Assembly: GCF_016808095.1 (NCBI RefSeq)
Contig: NC_068976.1
Location: 21,360,371-21,424,370 of the forward strand
Length of the DNA stretch: 64,000 nt
Reading direction: 5' to 3'
DNA from: Vigna angularis
Lineage: Eukaryota; Streptophyta; Magnoliopsida; Fabales; Fabaceae
The notes beneath the pieces were generated by a model that was not told the origin of the DNA, ran no database searches, and was given only the letters and a program-made list of their open reading frames with translations. Both the position numbers and the translations under genes were made by a program. The stretch's first letter is position 1. Each line of letters opens with the position of its first letter. Positions 1 through 11,940 of the stretch are shown one piece after another.

Positions 1-2226
1 AAGGAAGTCTTCAAGAGGTAAGGGGAGCTAGATCCTTTTCTCTGGATTGTATGAACCATGTATGTGTGTATAGAAATCTATAATATAATGTCGTTGATGA
101 ATAAATTTCGTACTTAGAGTGACTTTGTTGTGTATGAATCCGTATGAGTGGTTGTAAAATTGTGTTGTTGAAGAAAATCTGGGAAGGAGGGGATGAAAAA
201 TGGAGTTTCTGCATTTTCTGGAAAACCTGGTGCGATTCTGCAGAATTCTGCAGAATTGCGCATACGTTCAAGTTTGGTCAAAATAGGACGTTCGTCCGCA
301 CAGTGCTCGATCAGTTAGTGGTCGGCCAAAATATCCTGAACGTTCGGTCTATCTCGAACGTTCGGTCATAGGAATTGGAAGTTTCAATTGAGCGTTCGGT
401 CTTAGTGAAATTCTGATTGTGAGCGTTCGGCCCTAAGTAAGTATTCTTAGGTAATTTGTAGCGTTCGATCTTGAGCATCTTTTTCTCAGGCTTCAAATCT
501 TAGCGTTCGTTCTTGAATTAGTAAAATATTAGACGTTCGTCAAAATATTATCCAGTGAATTAGAGATGTTAGGCGTTCGTTTCTGATTTGGACTCGTACC
601 AATCTTGAGCGTTCAGTTTTTAGTTGGTAATCTCAACTAGTGATTCTAAGCATTTGGTCTTAAATTGATAGGCTTCAATCTTGGGGTTTCAGTCTTCGTG
701 AAATAGTGATCGTAGGCGTTCGTCTTTCAATTGGTATTCTCAGACGGTGCTATTTGGCGTTCGGTCTTGATTCTGTACTAGAAAGTATAAGCGTTCGCTT
801 TTAATGAGGTATTCTCAGATTTAGTGATTGTGAGTGTTCGATCTTGTTGAGGTTTGGTCTTTGAACGCTCGTCCAAACAGTGTCAAATTTGGCGTTCGGT
901 AGTTAAGCGTTCTGCCTAAGAAATTGATCTTAGTGTTCGGCCAATAGCGTTTAATCCAGTGAGTGGTAATAGCGTTCGTCCGAATAGTGTTTAATCCAGT
1001 TGGCGTTTGGATTTAGCGTTCGGTAGAATAGGGTGTAATCCAGTAAGGTGTTCGGTTTTAGCGTTCGTCCAGCGTTCGGTGTTAGCGTTCGTCCAATATG
1101 GTGTTCGGGGAAATAGCGTTCGGCCTAAGTTCTCGGTCTCAGCGTTCGGCCTAATAGTGGGTTCGGTGAAATAGTGTTCGTTCAATACCATTTGGCGGAT
1201 AACGTACGTCCAAATAGTATTCTGCAATTATGGGTTTTAAGTTCACTTCCTCTTGAATTGAATTATGTGCAAAATGTTTGGAAAATATATACTGTGTTGT
1301 GATTTATGTGAATATATGAGACATGTTGGATTTACGGTGATTATATGGGAATATCTGGTTATTCATGACTTGGGTAAAGTTTCAAAGTAAAAATATGATT
1401 CATGGACGTAATTCCATGATCCTCAAGGGGAGGATACATGGTGGTGGACGTAATTCCATGATCCTCAAGGAGAGGATACATGGTGGTGATTTGGGGTGTA
1501 CAGAATGATTTCATGGTAGCTCAATCTTGGGGGTTTTCCTGACGCTCCAATGGCCTTTCACTCTCAATTAGAGAGGATTGATCCATGTGGTGAGGAGTAG
1601 CAGGAGGTCCTAGTCTTGGAGGCTTCCAGTATGCTCCAGGGCAGGGAACGGACTAACCTCGTGAGGGTGGTAGGGTGGAACCCATTGGCAATGGCTTTGC
1701 AAAGCAGTAGAGGCCACCACGAGTGCATAACCCGCCATAGCTCGGTAATCATTCTGGTCCGGACGAGTCGGTCTATAAAGCAACAAGTCGGGGTATAATG
1801 TAACAAGTCTTGTGATGTTAGTTTACCATGTTTAAGTGACTTCTGCATATCATGTTGGATTGTATAACATGCTTTTATATTTAGCTCACCCTTGCATTGT
1901 TTGTATTGCTTGTGTATATTTCTTTGGCGATGATCATCCACTTGGATGGGAGCAGATGGTGAGGAGGATACTTTGGGAGCAGCTCTTGATGAAGACGGCA
2001 TTGTTGCAGCTCAGAATAACTAGTCTTATTTCGTGAATTCTTAATGTTTGGAAGAACTCATGTGTGGTTTAAGTTTTAAATTCTCTGTAATTCTCATGGA
2101 GAAATCCTAATACTCTTGTTTTCATTTCTGTACTATTCTAATGAATTAACTCTTGACTGCTTTCCTATATTATGTATGATGACGTCTTTATTATATATGC
2201 ATGACGTATATAATTGGAATGTTACA
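1..2226 (+). mobile_element. LTR of retrotransposon family A, truncated by the window edge
   Basis: The left edge begins inside an LTR-like repeat whose better-delimited relative lies at 57651-60380. Shared blocks are the AGGTAAGGGGAGCTAG stretch near position 17, the block around 1616-1780 (CTAACCTCG, GCATAACCCG, GGACGAGTCG) and the GATGATCATCCACTTGGATG block near 1930. It ends in a TTACA terminus at about 2226, matching the TCACA end at 60380. No reverse transcriptase, integrase or gag reading frame is visible, so this is probably a solo LTR or the 3' LTR of an element lying mostly outside the window. Family assignment (gypsy-like) is inference. Confidence 0.65.
280..1190. repeat. CpG-rich degenerate GCGTTCGG/GCGTTCGTCC array inside the LTR
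   Basis: About 25 irregularly spaced copies of a 9-10-mer with core GTTCG (for example AGCGTTCGGTC, GCGTTCGTCC, GCGTTCGGCC), separated by 15-50 bp of AT-rich spacer. The motif is CpG-dense in an otherwise CpG-poor region. GCGTTCGTCC is the reverse complement of GGACGAACGC, the motif of the arrays at 31975-32300 and 54060-54620. No convincing coding frame covers it. Confidence 0.75.
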
Positions 2227-3009
2227 TCAACTACTTAAATGCTGACCAATATTAATGACTTAAGCATCAATTCAACATTTAATCTGTTTGACCGGATGAA
2301 CCAACATTTAATCCACTTCACCTTTAACCCAAGGAGTAGACCGAACTATTATGATTGTTAATTCCTATTCTACATACGATACAAATATTAATGACTTCTT
2401 AGTTTTCTTCTTCATTGGAATGTGGTCCACATATATACGTTGCATTTAGTTTTCAGTGGTCTATGTATCATAACAGTTAAAAAAATAAAAAGTAGAATTG
2501 CTTATATTCAAGTTAAGTTTTGAACGTATTCTTATTTTTCAGGTATACTCATTTTTTATTATTAAAAATTGTTTGGATTGTATATCTACTAATTTATTTT
2601 TCTTGAGAAAAATAAATATTTTAAGTTTCATAAAATATAATTTTTATCGTGATTTGATATGATCTTTCATATTTTTGTATTTGTTTTGTATTTTTGCTTA
2701 TTTTAATAATCTTTTATATAATAATAAATAATTAAAATTCTTAATAATCATAAGTTATTTTGAAGAGTTCATTTCAATAGTTTAATTTTGATTATTCTGT
2801 TTAAGCTTACGAATATCAAACATTTACATCATAATTAAATGTCAAGAGAGTCCACGAAGAAATGGATACCAACAACAGATTTATCTATTCAATAATCATT
2901 TACTTTCAATAAAAATTGAGAAAACAATCTTATTTGTTTTTTAACGAAAAGGAAGTTGAAAGCATAATCCAGCATTTTCAATGTCCCATTTCATCCTTTA
3001 AACTCTTGT

Positions 3010-3467
3010 TCAAAGAGAGATCCTGAAAAATAAAATGTGAACAAAAATAAAAGAATAATAAGAACTATGAGTATGTATAAATTAAGAAAAATAATATAAA
3101 TAAAAAAGAAATCTTACTTGTTACAGTCGATGTCTTTGGTGAGGGGAAAACCGACATCAACCTTACATAGTTTAGGAAGTTGAATGGCTCTATCTTTCTC
3201 AAGTTTAGAAAATTGAGCGACAGCTGCCGTGAGACATAGACATGCCTCACGAAGTTCAGGTTTTGTAGGTGCTGAAGCTCTCACATTACTCACTGCATTA
3301 CAACAAGAAGTTGAAGGGATATCTGCAATGCTGTTGAGAAAAGATAAGCATTGCAACAATGAAACTTTTGCTACCAAACAACTGAATCCATTCACTGGTT
3401 TCATGGCTGCAACTGTGAGAAGTAACAAAATTCCCAAACCAAAAACTGATGTTGACGCTCTCTTCAT
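3010..3467 (-). CDS. Type I nsLTP, LTP1 of the cluster
   Basis: Secreted lipid-transfer protein of the eight-cysteine family, which binds fatty acids and phospholipids in the apoplast or cuticle. Exon 1 is 3118-3467, the intron is 3023-3117 (GTAAG...CAG) and exon 2 is 3010-3022, giving 120 residues ending DCNKISL. Without splicing, translation stops at the TAA inside the donor, giving 117 residues ending DCNK. Start is the ATG at 3467. Residues 1-27 form a signal peptide with a leucine-rich core, cleaved around VNG/FSC. Cysteine spacing is C-X9-C-X14-CC-X19-CLC-X22-C-X13-C, the type I pattern. It resembles LTP10 most (IPSTSCC, CKVDVGFPLTKD), forming a subgroup apart from LTP2-5. Physiological role unknown. 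Confidence 0.88.
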
Positions 3468-3540
3468 TTTCACTCTCTTTTTCTTTCACTCTTGTTTTTA
3501 TTTCGATTTCGATTGATGCAACACTCTCCAATATCTTACA

Positions 3541-3546
3541 TTTATA
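3541..3546 (-). promoter_or_regulatory. TATA box of LTP1
   Basis: TATAAA on the minus strand, about 75-80 bp upstream of the ATG. The same TATA, followed by GAGAGTGTTG(C/T)ATC, recurs upstream of LTP3, 4, 5, 10 and pseudogene 6. Expected transcription start is about 30 bp downstream, giving a leader near 45 nt. Confidence 0.6.
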
Positions 3547-3599
3547 TTGTTGTCACTTATGTTTACGTTAATGGCTTAATTAAACATATAAAGAAAAAA

Positions 3600-5500
3600 T
3601 TAAATAAATTTATTACTTTCTAAAAAATTAATAAATGATTTTTTTAACATTGTTTTATGATATAAATGATTTCTTTTTTCGTTTTCTTTGAAGGTGATCT
3701 AGATGTTCAAACAAAACGCATTATGTTTCTATCTCTTTTTGCTTTCTTGACCTTAGAACTTGTGTTTTTTCTTAAAAAGAAATTTAACTTCTCACTTTTA
3801 TAGTTAATAAATTAGTAAAAGATAAGATGAAGTAAAGTGAAAATATTATTATTTTATTGATTTTATTATCTTTATTATTTTGTTGACTTTTAATTATAAT
3901 ATACAATATAAATATCAATAAAATATTACATTAACTATTTTATTTTATTTTTCATTTTAATTATCAATTTCTGTAATAGAAAATAATGAAACATTAAATT
4001 AAAATACTTTATTTTAATTATTATTTCAATATTTTTATTTTATTACATTATACTAGTAAAATGATAATAATATAACTATTTTATTATATTATGTATGTTT
4101 ATGATAATGTTGATAACATGGTAGAAAGTATGTATGGTAAATATTATGGAAGAATTTTTTAGGAAAAGTTTTTTGGTAATTCAAGTAGCTAGTGTATTAT
4201 AGATATATAAATTTTATATTGAGAATTTCTATGACTCTAATAATCATCTAATCTCATGTAAAAGAAGGTGAACTATGTGGTAAGAAAAGTAGGACGTTAG
4301 TGTAGGAACTTACCTTGATAATGACTTGCAAAGTATTAAAACACACCACAAATGCATAACTTGTCAGAGTAAGATATCAATGCATGGTTGAGTCTAGTAT
4401 GAGTAATTGTATGTTTTAGAATTGGTTGATATGAGTTATTACATGTATCAATACATGTATATTGTTTGATTGCTCATTTTGTACATTAGCTTATCATTTT
4501 CTCTGTTTTTATTATCTGTGTTCTTTTCTTGTTAGCAATAATCATCTTAATATAAACAAATGAAAATATTGTAGTTGATCTAATACAATGTGAGAGTTAT
4601 TTAGCAACATAAATTAAAATAAAAATCCGAGTCGAATAATTTTTTTCTTTTAAAAAATGTACAGTTTCCATTTGTAGGTACATATATAACTTTCTATACT
4701 GAATCACACTGTGATATAATAGTTGTATAATTGTTTTCTTCTTCTTGATGATTATCATAGTTATAATATTTTATTTAATAGTTATACATATTATAAATAT
4801 AATTTAAATATTTTTTAATTTAATAAAATAATATAAAAAAATAGGAGTAAAACCACACGCGTCCAAAACTAATTGTTATTAAAATTAATGATCTATTTTT
4901 AAATATTAATGACTTCTTAATTTTCTTCATTGGAGTGTGGTCCACATATATACGTTGCATTTAGTTTTCAGCTGTCTATGTATCATAACAGTTTAAAAAA
5001 TAAAAAGTAGAATTGCATATATTCAAGTTAAGTTTAGAATGTATTCTTATTTTTCTACTATACTCATTTTTTATTGTTGAAATTTTATTGGATTGTATAT
5101 CTACTAATAAATATTTTAAATTTCGTAAAATATATTTTTTTATCGTGATTTGATTTGATCTTTGTATTTTTGTTTATTTTAATAATTTTTTATATAATAA
5201 TAAACAATTAAAATTTCAGAATGATCTTAGTTATTTTGAAGAGTTCATTTCAATAGTTTAATTTTGATTATTTTGTTTAAGTGGGTGAATCTCAAACATT
5301 GAAACCATACATCATAATTAAATGACGAGATTCTATGAAGAAAATGATACCAAGAACAAATATCTATTAAATAATTATTACTATCAATAAAAATGCATCT
5401 GTGGAACAAGTTGAGAAAACAATCTTTTTTTTTTCTTGACAAGGAAAGGAAGTTCCAAGCATAATCCAGCATTTTCAATGTCTCATTTCATCCTCAAAAC
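3600..5500. other. Intergenic, LTP1 to LTP2
   Basis: AT-rich sequence without a credible gene. It holds the LTR relic at about 4240-4570 and, from 4903, the duplicated 3' flank of LTP2. The block around 3690-3810 (AACAAAACGCATTATGTTTC) recurs inverted at about 27840-27955 and, weakly, near 39760-39840. Confidence 0.6.
4240..4570 (+). mobile_element. Ancient relic of LTR family A
   Basis: A decayed match to LTR family A. The stretch GAACTTACCTTGATAATGAC through AATGCATAACTTGTCAGAG corresponds to the CTAACCTCG...GCATAACCCGCC block near 1650-1735. The TAGCAATAATCATC stretch near 4535 corresponds to the GATGATCATCC block near 1930. Inverted counterparts lie at about 27270-27650, so it predates the duplication. 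Boundaries are approximate. Confidence 0.45.
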
Positions 5501-5506
5501 TCTTGC

Positions 5507-5946
5507 TTAAAGAGAGATCCTGAAAAATAAAATGTGAACAAAAATAAAAGAATAATGAGACTATGATTGTATAAATTAAGATAAATTTAAATAAAAAAGA
5601 AATCTTACTTATTACAATCGATGTCTTTGGTAAGGGGAAAACCGACATTAACGTTACATAGTTTAGGAAGTTGAATGGCTCTATCTTTGTCAAGGTTCGA
5701 AAATTCACCGACGGCTGCCGTGAGACATAGACATGCCTCACGAAGTTCAGGTTTTGTAGGTGCTGAAGCTTTCACATTGCTCACTGCATTACAGCAAGCA
5801 CTTGAAGGGCTATTTTGACTGCTGGTGAGAAAAGGTAAGCATGTCAACAATGAAAGTTTTGCCTCCACACAGCTGAATCCATTCACGGGCTTCATGGCTG
5901 CAATTGTGAGAAGTAACAAAACTCCCAAACCAAACACTCTCTTCAT
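5507..5946 (-). CDS. Type I nsLTP, LTP2
   Basis: Paralogue of LTP1. Exon 1 is 5609-5946, the intron 5520-5608 and exon 2 5507-5519 (ATC TCT CTT TAA), giving 116 residues ending DCNKISL. Unspliced it ends DCNK at the TAA overlapping the donor. Four residues of the signal peptide are missing relative to the paralogues (MKRVFGLG rather than MKRVSTSVFGLG), but the hydrophobic core remains. Spacing is C-X9-C-X14-CC-X19-CLC-X22-C-X13-C. It belongs with LTP3-5 (FLTSSQ.SPSSACC, NLDKDRA) but keeps CLC instead of CQC. Apoplastic lipid binding is expected from the family; the ligand is unknown. Confidence 0.88.
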
Positions 5947-6013
5947 TTTCACACTCTTTTTCTTTCACTCTTGTTTTTATTTCAATTTCGATGGATACAA
6001 ACCAAAATCTTAC

Positions 6014-6020
6014 ATATATA
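6014..6020 (-). promoter_or_regulatory. TATA box of LTP2
   Basis: TATATAT at the position where the paralogues have TATAAA, about 70 bp upstream of the ATG. It is a slightly altered version of the cluster-wide promoter. Confidence 0.45.
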
Positions 6021-6099
6021 CTGTTGCGACCTATGTTTACGTTAATGACCTAATTAAACATATAAAGAAAAAATTAAATAAATTTATTACTTTTTAAAA

Positions 6100-6385
6100 A
6101 ATTAATTAAAAATAATACCAAGATCTCTTTAATTTAAGTGACTTTCGATTTTAAATTTATTGTTAGTATCTTAGCTCTTAACTCATAGGTTCAAGTACGT
6201 CCACTCCATAAACTTACAATTAATGGTAGAATGACACACATCACATTCATTTAGAACACATAAAAAAGGTAAAATGATCATAGAGTAAATTTTTGTAATT
6301 TTTCAAAAAAGAAGAAAGTAAAAAGTAAAAAAATAGTGTCAAATAAATGTAAAAAAATTATGTTATAGTATCATTTTTCTATACT

Positions 6386-6444
<59 letters not shown>

Positions 6445-6745
6445 CTAAGAGATATTATAAGATAACCCTTTTAATAAATGGTGGTTTCTTTAAAATAAAA
6501 TTAAATAAAAATAATATATAAAGGCTAATTTTAGAAAAGTAAAATTTTATGCAACCCTTCTCCTAGATTAAATATATAAAGAAAAAAAATTAATAAATGA
6601 TTTTTTTAACATTGTTTTATGATATAAATGATATTCTTAAAGAAAAATTAAATGTATAAAAAAACAAATTAATAAATTTATTACCTTTTAAACTTTTTAA
6701 TTAAAAATAATATCAAGATATGTTATTTCCAAGATTTCAAACATT
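6100..6745. repeat. nsLTP upstream flank repeat with (TA)n
   Basis: Sequence shared upstream of most cluster members: AATAATACCAAGATCTC, then TTAGCTCTTAACTCATAGGT and GTACGTCCACTCCATAAAC, then ATAAGATAACCCTTTTAATA. A (TA)n microsatellite lies at 6391-6441. The block is partly doubled, with a second more distal version near 6550-6740. It is non-coding and marks the duplicated unit. Confidence 0.6.
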
Positions 6746-6747
6746 TT

Positions 6748-7566
6748 ACAAAAATTCTTGAAATTATTTATGAAATTTTCTTGACAAAAATTTGTCCGTC
6801 AATAAATTAGCATTATCGATGGATTTTATCGATAGATTTTGAAATTTTTGTTATTGATAAATTTTACGGATGAAATCAATACCGACAAAAATGCATATTT
6901 CACTTATTGATGAAAAAATCTATCAGTAAAAATAGCGGAAATTTCTTGCTCATTTTTCACTTATTGACGGGTTTTTTGTCGGTAAAATCTATCACTAATG
7001 CATATTTTACTTACCATCAATGAAAATAGCAGGAACTTTTTCGCCCATTTTTCCTATCTATCTACGAGACAGTGTCGTTATGTATCTCTCTCTCGCATTT
7101 GTTTCTCATTTGCGCGAGGGAGCTTCTTCTTCTCCTACTTCTCCATCTTTCACTCAATCTTTTTCTTCTCTTCCACTCCATTGCAGCTACAAATCAAGAC
7201 CACCTCCATCTCCGTTCAGGAAGGTCACTGCTTCGTTCAATCAGGTCGTTTCCATCTTGGTTTAGTCAGGCCGCCTCTATTCTTTGTCTTTCACGAAATG
7301 ATGCAACCACGCATTGTCACCACCGCACACTACCACCACTTTCCATCACCTCACACTTTGCTCTAACTTCGGCCAACACCAAAGTTTATCACTACCTTTC
7401 ATGTGTTCAATCTTCTACATTTGTATAAATAAAAAAAAAATAGAACGGAAGAATAAGGAGAGCGGAGGAAGAAGATGAACTAGATCGAAATATTTATCGA
7501 CGATTTTTCTGTCAGTAATTAACAGATCGACATCATGTTAATATTTTTAAAGAAAATTAGTGTAAA
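6748..7566. mobile_element. CACTA-like non-autonomous element
   Basis: One end reads TTACAAAAATTCTTGAAATT. Both ends are filled with short variants of ACCGA(C/T)GG, TTATCGATGG and GTCGGTAAAA in both orientations, the subterminal pattern of plant CACTA elements. A related copy in inverted orientation is at 24862-25535. The interior (7090-7430) is pyrimidine-rich (CTTCTTCTTCTCC, CTCTCTCTCG) and looks like a transcript leader, but no frame is convincing. The terminal CACTA bases are degenerate, so the class call is tentative and the right boundary approximate. Confidence 0.5.
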
Positions 7567-8110
7567 TATGTGAGTAATTTTTTATATTTTTTAGGATTAA
7601 AGACTTTTACTTATGCTGAATTTATGAGATTATTTATGTTTTAAAACATACTTGAAGAAGACTTTCAAAAGTTTTGGTTGAAAAGTAATTTTTTCTTGTG
7701 CTTAATCTTAGCCATTAAATATTTTAAGCTTAAAATATAATTTTTATCATGAATTTTGTATAATCTCTAACAATTTTGTATTTTTTTTTATTTTAATACA
7801 TTTTTTTATAATGATAAATAATTAAAATTCATAATAATCTTAGGTTATTTTGAAGAGTTTATTTCAATAATTTAATTTTAATTATTTTGTTCAAGCTGGC
7901 GAATCTCATGAAACCATACATCATAATTAAATACCATACTCTGAAAAATGGATACCAACAATATATATAAATATGTCTCTTCAATAATCATTTAATTTCA
8001 ACACAAATTCTTCTTCCACAAGAGTTCAGGAAAACAATCTTATTTTTTTCATGAAAGAGGAAAGGATGTTCCACATTTTCAATGTCCCATTTCATCCTCA
8101 AAACTCTAGC
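7567..8110. other. Intergenic, 3' flank of LTP3
   Basis: AT-rich DNA without a gene. From about 7740 it matches the 3' flanks of the other cluster members (TTTCAATAATTTAATTTTAA, then CATTTTCAATGTCCCATTTC before exon 2). Confidence 0.55.
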
Positions 8111-8564
8111 TCAAAGAGAGATCCTGAAAAAAAAATGTGAACAAAAATAAAAGAATAATGAGAACTATGAGTATGTATAAATTAAGAAAAACATAAATAA
8201 AAAAGAATTCTTACGTGTTACAGTCGATGTCTTTGGTGAGAGGAAAACCGACATCAACGTTACATAATTTAGGAAGTTGAATGGCTCTATCTTTGTCAAG
8301 ATTAGGAAATTCACCGACGGCTGTCGTGAGACATTGACATGCCTCACGAAGTTCAGGTTTTGTAGGTGCTGAAGCTCTCACACTGCTCACTGCATTACAA
8401 CAAGCACTTGAAGGGCTATCTTGACTGCTCGTCAGAAAAGGTAAGCATTGCAACAATGAAAGTTTTGCCTCCATACAGCTGAATCCATTCACTGGTTTCA
8501 TGGCTGCAACTGTGAGGAGCAACAGAACTCCCAAACCAAAAACTGATGTTGACATTCTCTTCAT
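8111..8564 (-). CDS. Type I nsLTP, LTP3
   Basis: Exon 1 is 8215-8564, the intron 8124-8214 and exon 2 8111-8123, giving 120 residues ending DCNTISL. The unspliced message ends DCNT at the TAA that overlaps the donor (AC/GTAAG). Signal peptide residues 1-27 and a mature domain with C-X9-C-X14-CC-X19-CQC-X22-C-X13-C. Nearly identical to LTP4 and LTP5 across the mature region (SSQDSPSSACC, FPNLDKDRA, CNVDVGFPLTKD), pointing to recent duplication or gene conversion. Intact start, splice sites and TATA suggest a working gene; expression cannot be judged. Confidence 0.88.
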
Positions 8565-8633
8565 TTTCACTCTGTTTTTCTTTTACTCTTGTTTTTCTAT
8601 TTTGATGGATACAACACTCTCCAAAATATTACA

Positions 8634-8639
8634 TTTATA
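8634..8639 (-). promoter_or_regulatory. TATA box of LTP3
   Basis: TATAAA on the minus strand in the conserved promoter context, about 75 bp upstream of the ATG at 8564. Confidence 0.55.
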
Positions 8640-8689
8640 CTGCTGTGTGTGACCTAAGTTAATGACTTAATTAAACATATAAAGAAAAT

Positions 8690-10350
8690 TTTAATAAATT
8701 ATTACTTTTTAAAAAATTTAATTAAAAATAATACCAAGATCTCTTTAATCCGTGACTTATGATTTCAAATTTATTGTTAGTATCTTAACTCTTAACTCTT
8801 AACTCGTAGGTCCGGGTACATCTACTCCATAAACTTACTATATATTATCTGATATATTATAAGATAACCCTTTTAATAAATGATGGTTTCTTTAAAATAA
8901 AATTAGGATTTTTCAAATATTTTTTTTTTGAAATACAATTAAATAAAAAGAATATAAAAAAGGCTAGTTTTAGATAATTAAAATTTCATGGTACCCTTCT
9001 TCCAGAGTTGGATAGGAATCTTACATTAACTACTGGATTAAATATATAAAGAAAAAAATTAATAAATAATTTTATTATTATTTTTTTATGATATAAATGA
9101 TTTTATTAAAGAAAAAATAAATATATAAAGAAAAAAATTAATAAATTTATTACTTTTTAAACTTTCTAACTAAAAATAATATCAAGATATATCTTATTTT
9201 CAAGTTTAAAAACTTATTATTAGTGTCTAAACTTATTATCTTAGTTATTATAAGACAATCTTTTTCATAAAAGATGGTTCCTTTAAAATAAAATAACGAT
9301 TTTTCAAGTAAAATTAGACGAATTTCTAAGTAAAACTTATTTAAAATATAATTAAATAAAAACAACCTTACTATAATTAAAATATCAATAATTCTATTTA
9401 TAATTAAAATTTATTAGAACCCTTCCTCCAAAATTAATTAATTAATTATATTTAAAGTTATCATTACATTCCTTAAATAATGCCATCTTACCTTATCATC
9501 TCTCTTTCTTTTTTTCTATTTTATCTTCATAAGATTCCTTAAAAACATACTTTTTTTATTATATATATCTCTTTCTTTTTTCTTTTTTTTCCTTTTCTTT
9601 TTTTCTATTTTATCTTCATAAGATTCCTTAAAAATATATTTTTTTTATTATATACATCAACAAATAAATAAACGATTGTTTTTATCGTCCTGCTAATAAT
9701 TTTATCTATTAGATAAAGAAAATAACAAATGTTTTTCAAATTTCTAAAGGCATTGTTTTGCAAATAATAAATATTTATAACAGATTTTATCCAAGATATT
9801 TTTATCATCCCTAATTATTTAAGTTAACACAAATTCATTGTATATTACAAGCTCACGTTTCTTAACACAAGTAAGCAAATGAAGGAAAAACATATCATAC
9901 ATATAATAGGAAAAAAAATAAAGATTTAATTAAAAATATAAAATTTATGAATGCCTAATTAAAATGATAATAAAATTTTAATTAAAAATAGTAAAATTTA
10001 TCATAAATTTAAAAATTATTTAAATTCATTTTTTAAGTCCGTAAAAATGGTTAAATATAAGTTATAAATTATAAGTATTTATTGTTCATATTACTCTTTT
10101 TGTTTCAAAGTCATTGAATTGAATTTATGGTTGTTTGGAGCATTTAATTTCTCATATTTATTGTGCGAAACTTTTGCATATGGTGTAATAAATTTTATTT
10201 TTACTTTTAAAATTACAAAAATAAATGTTTTTAATGTTCATAATTAATTATCATTAAAATGATTATAAATCTAAATATTTAATAAAATGAAGTTAAGTCT
10301 AAGTCAAACATTAAGTCTACATAATTCATATTGAATGTTAAGTTATTACA
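8690..10350. other. Intergenic upstream of LTP3
   Basis: No gene seen. 8690-9000 and 9060-9430 are two diverged copies of the nsLTP upstream flank repeat (AAAATAATACCAAGATCTC / AAAAATAATATCAAGATAT). At 9501-9656 a segment of about 60 bp (TTTTATCTTCATAAGATTCC) occurs twice in direct orientation within pyrimidine-rich DNA. From about 10020 the sequence matches 55190 onward (segmental duplication). Confidence 0.5.
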
Positions 10351-11940
10351 TAGAGAGAGCTGTCAAAACGGGTAATCAATTCGATTCGGTCCCTCTTACC
10401 ACGAGTTGGTCACTTAGTGAGCCAACCCAACTCGATTCACTTATTAGCGAGCTGAAAAAATTTGAACTCAGTCCGACCTGTTGAAGGGTTAAACGGGTTG
10501 ACTGACTAGCTAATTTAATTATAAGCTTTTCTTCTAAATAAAAAATTACAATTTTTTCAATTCAAATTTAAATAAACGTCACACTAAAAATATGTTAAAC
10601 TTCAAAAACAATTAAAAAAAAGTATCATACAATCCAAAAGTAATCCAAAAACATTGAGAAATTTTGTATCACTTGTCCATTTATAATATTAGAGTCTTGA
10701 ATAGATAAATCTATAATATTTTTCTCTCTTGAAATATCTTTTTTATCACTATCTACAATATAATTAAAAAATACTAAGTAATAATATTGAAACACAAAAA
10801 TAATAAATAATTAATTAAATTAGGTGGATTGGTGAGCCTACCCGGCTCACCACAGGTTCAATCCAGTGAACCGGGTTGAATACTAGTCTATATAAAAAAA
10901 ATAATAATTTTTTCAAATGCAACCCAGCTCACTACATATTTGAATCGATTACAATCCATTTTCACAGCACTAATTTTGATTCATATTTTACATTAAAAAA
11001 AACCTTACTTATTTTTGAGTTTTACTTTTATTTGTGTAGGCGGTGTGTCGAGCTTACGAGTATGCATGAAAGGGTTCATGGGTGTAGGTGTTGGTGAATG
11101 GGTAGGTGGGGGTGGAGATAGGGATGGGGTGTAGGGTTTGTGTGTGCGCGCGTATACACACGTGTGTGATTGTTTATATGTATGAACGTGTGAAGTTTAT
11201 GATTAATATTAATTATAACAAAATATTCTTCAAACACAAATATTTTTTATAAAACATTCTAAACTCTAAATAAAATATAATTATACAACTTATATATAAG
11301 TAGAGTCATTATGTCATGTGATGTAATTATTAATTGATCTTCACCTTACTACAATCATATCATACTTGTAAATGAATTTATATTCAATAAATTTAGAGTA
11401 AAATTGAAGTTTATTTTTTTCCAAATTTTGATTTATTTTGATTTTTAAATTTTAAAATGAATGAATATAATCCTTATAACCCAATTGCAGTAAGTTTTTT
11501 TATGTTTCAAGTAGTATTTTGATTTTACGTTAAATTATTTACATTGATACACTATAACTTAAATGTCAACCATTGAAATGCCGTTTAACAAAAAAACAAA
11601 ATTGGCATAATTAGGTTAAGAGAAATATGTCTATTCATTTTAAAATTTTGAAGTCTGAAAATCAAAATTTCGGACAAATTATTATTTTTAGACCAAATTT
11701 AAATACTAAAAATATATTTAATCAATAAATTTATTTACATTTGATTTTCTTTGTTTCATGCTTAATTTTTCTTTATGTACATAAATAAATGAATTTATTA
11801 GTTAAACATAATTATTAAAATATTAGGAAATATAATTAAAGAAAACATTATTCATACAATTTTGATCCATATTCATATATTGAAAACTCTATTTTCATTA
11901 GTCATGCAATGTGATTCTTACTTGTCTTTTTTATTAAAGA
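10020..11940 (+). repeat. Segmental duplication, copy 1 (partner at 55190-56570)
   Basis: Collinear similarity to 55190-56570. Shared blocks include TTATTGTTCATATT with TTTCAAAGTCATTGAAT, TTTGGAGCATTTAATTT, the G/T-rich tract at about 11040-11160 followed by GTGAAGTTTATGATTAATAT, and TTTTGATCCATATTCATATA near 11860. Copy 1 carries the hAT-like element at 10351-10975, which copy 2 lacks. No coding frame is supported. Confidence 0.6.
10351..10975. mobile_element. hAT-like non-autonomous element (degenerate)
   Basis: Starts with GAGAGCTGTCAAAACGGGT and ends with CCATTTTCACAGCACTA, an imperfect terminal inverted repeat of the type in the better-preserved element at 17401-17940. The interior shares GAGTTGGTCACTTAGTGAGCCAAC-like and AACGGGTTGACTGACT-like blocks with that copy. 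No clear 8-bp target duplication was found, so the ends are approximate. Confidence 0.55.

Larger units (their letters stand above)
2385..6090. repeat. Tandem direct duplication carrying nsLTP genes 1 and 2
   Basis: The 3' flank of LTP1 (about 2385-3009) and the 3' flank of LTP2 (about 4903-5506) are clearly the same sequence. Both contain GTGGTCCACATATATACGTT and ATGTATCATAACAGTT, followed by the same AT-rich run and the conserved second exon. The promoter sides, with a TATA and AACACTCTCCAA-like leader, also match. This is one duplication unit of about 2.5 kb. The stretch 2227-3009 holds nothing else that I recognise. Confidence 0.75.

Noticed and set aside
280..1190. CRISPR-like spaced repeat array
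   Set aside because: Units are only 9-10 bp, variable, irregularly spaced, and lie inside a plant LTR.
1564..2001. Minus-strand frame of 145 codons in the left LTR
   Set aside because: Lies in LTR family A. The equivalent region at 59700-60200 shows no conserved frame.
3468..3473. nsLTP starts two codons upstream (GTG AAA before ATG AAG)
   Set aside because: GTG is not a normal plant start; the ATG immediately downstream is used in all copies.
8165..8347. A second open frame of about 60 codons (RHVNVSRQPSVNF...) overlapping every nsLTP gene, also near 3065, 5475, 13190, 20088, 37754 and 48065
   Set aside because: It is the +1 frame of conserved nsLTP codons, begins without an ATG, and runs into the intron. 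Its conservation follows from the real frame.
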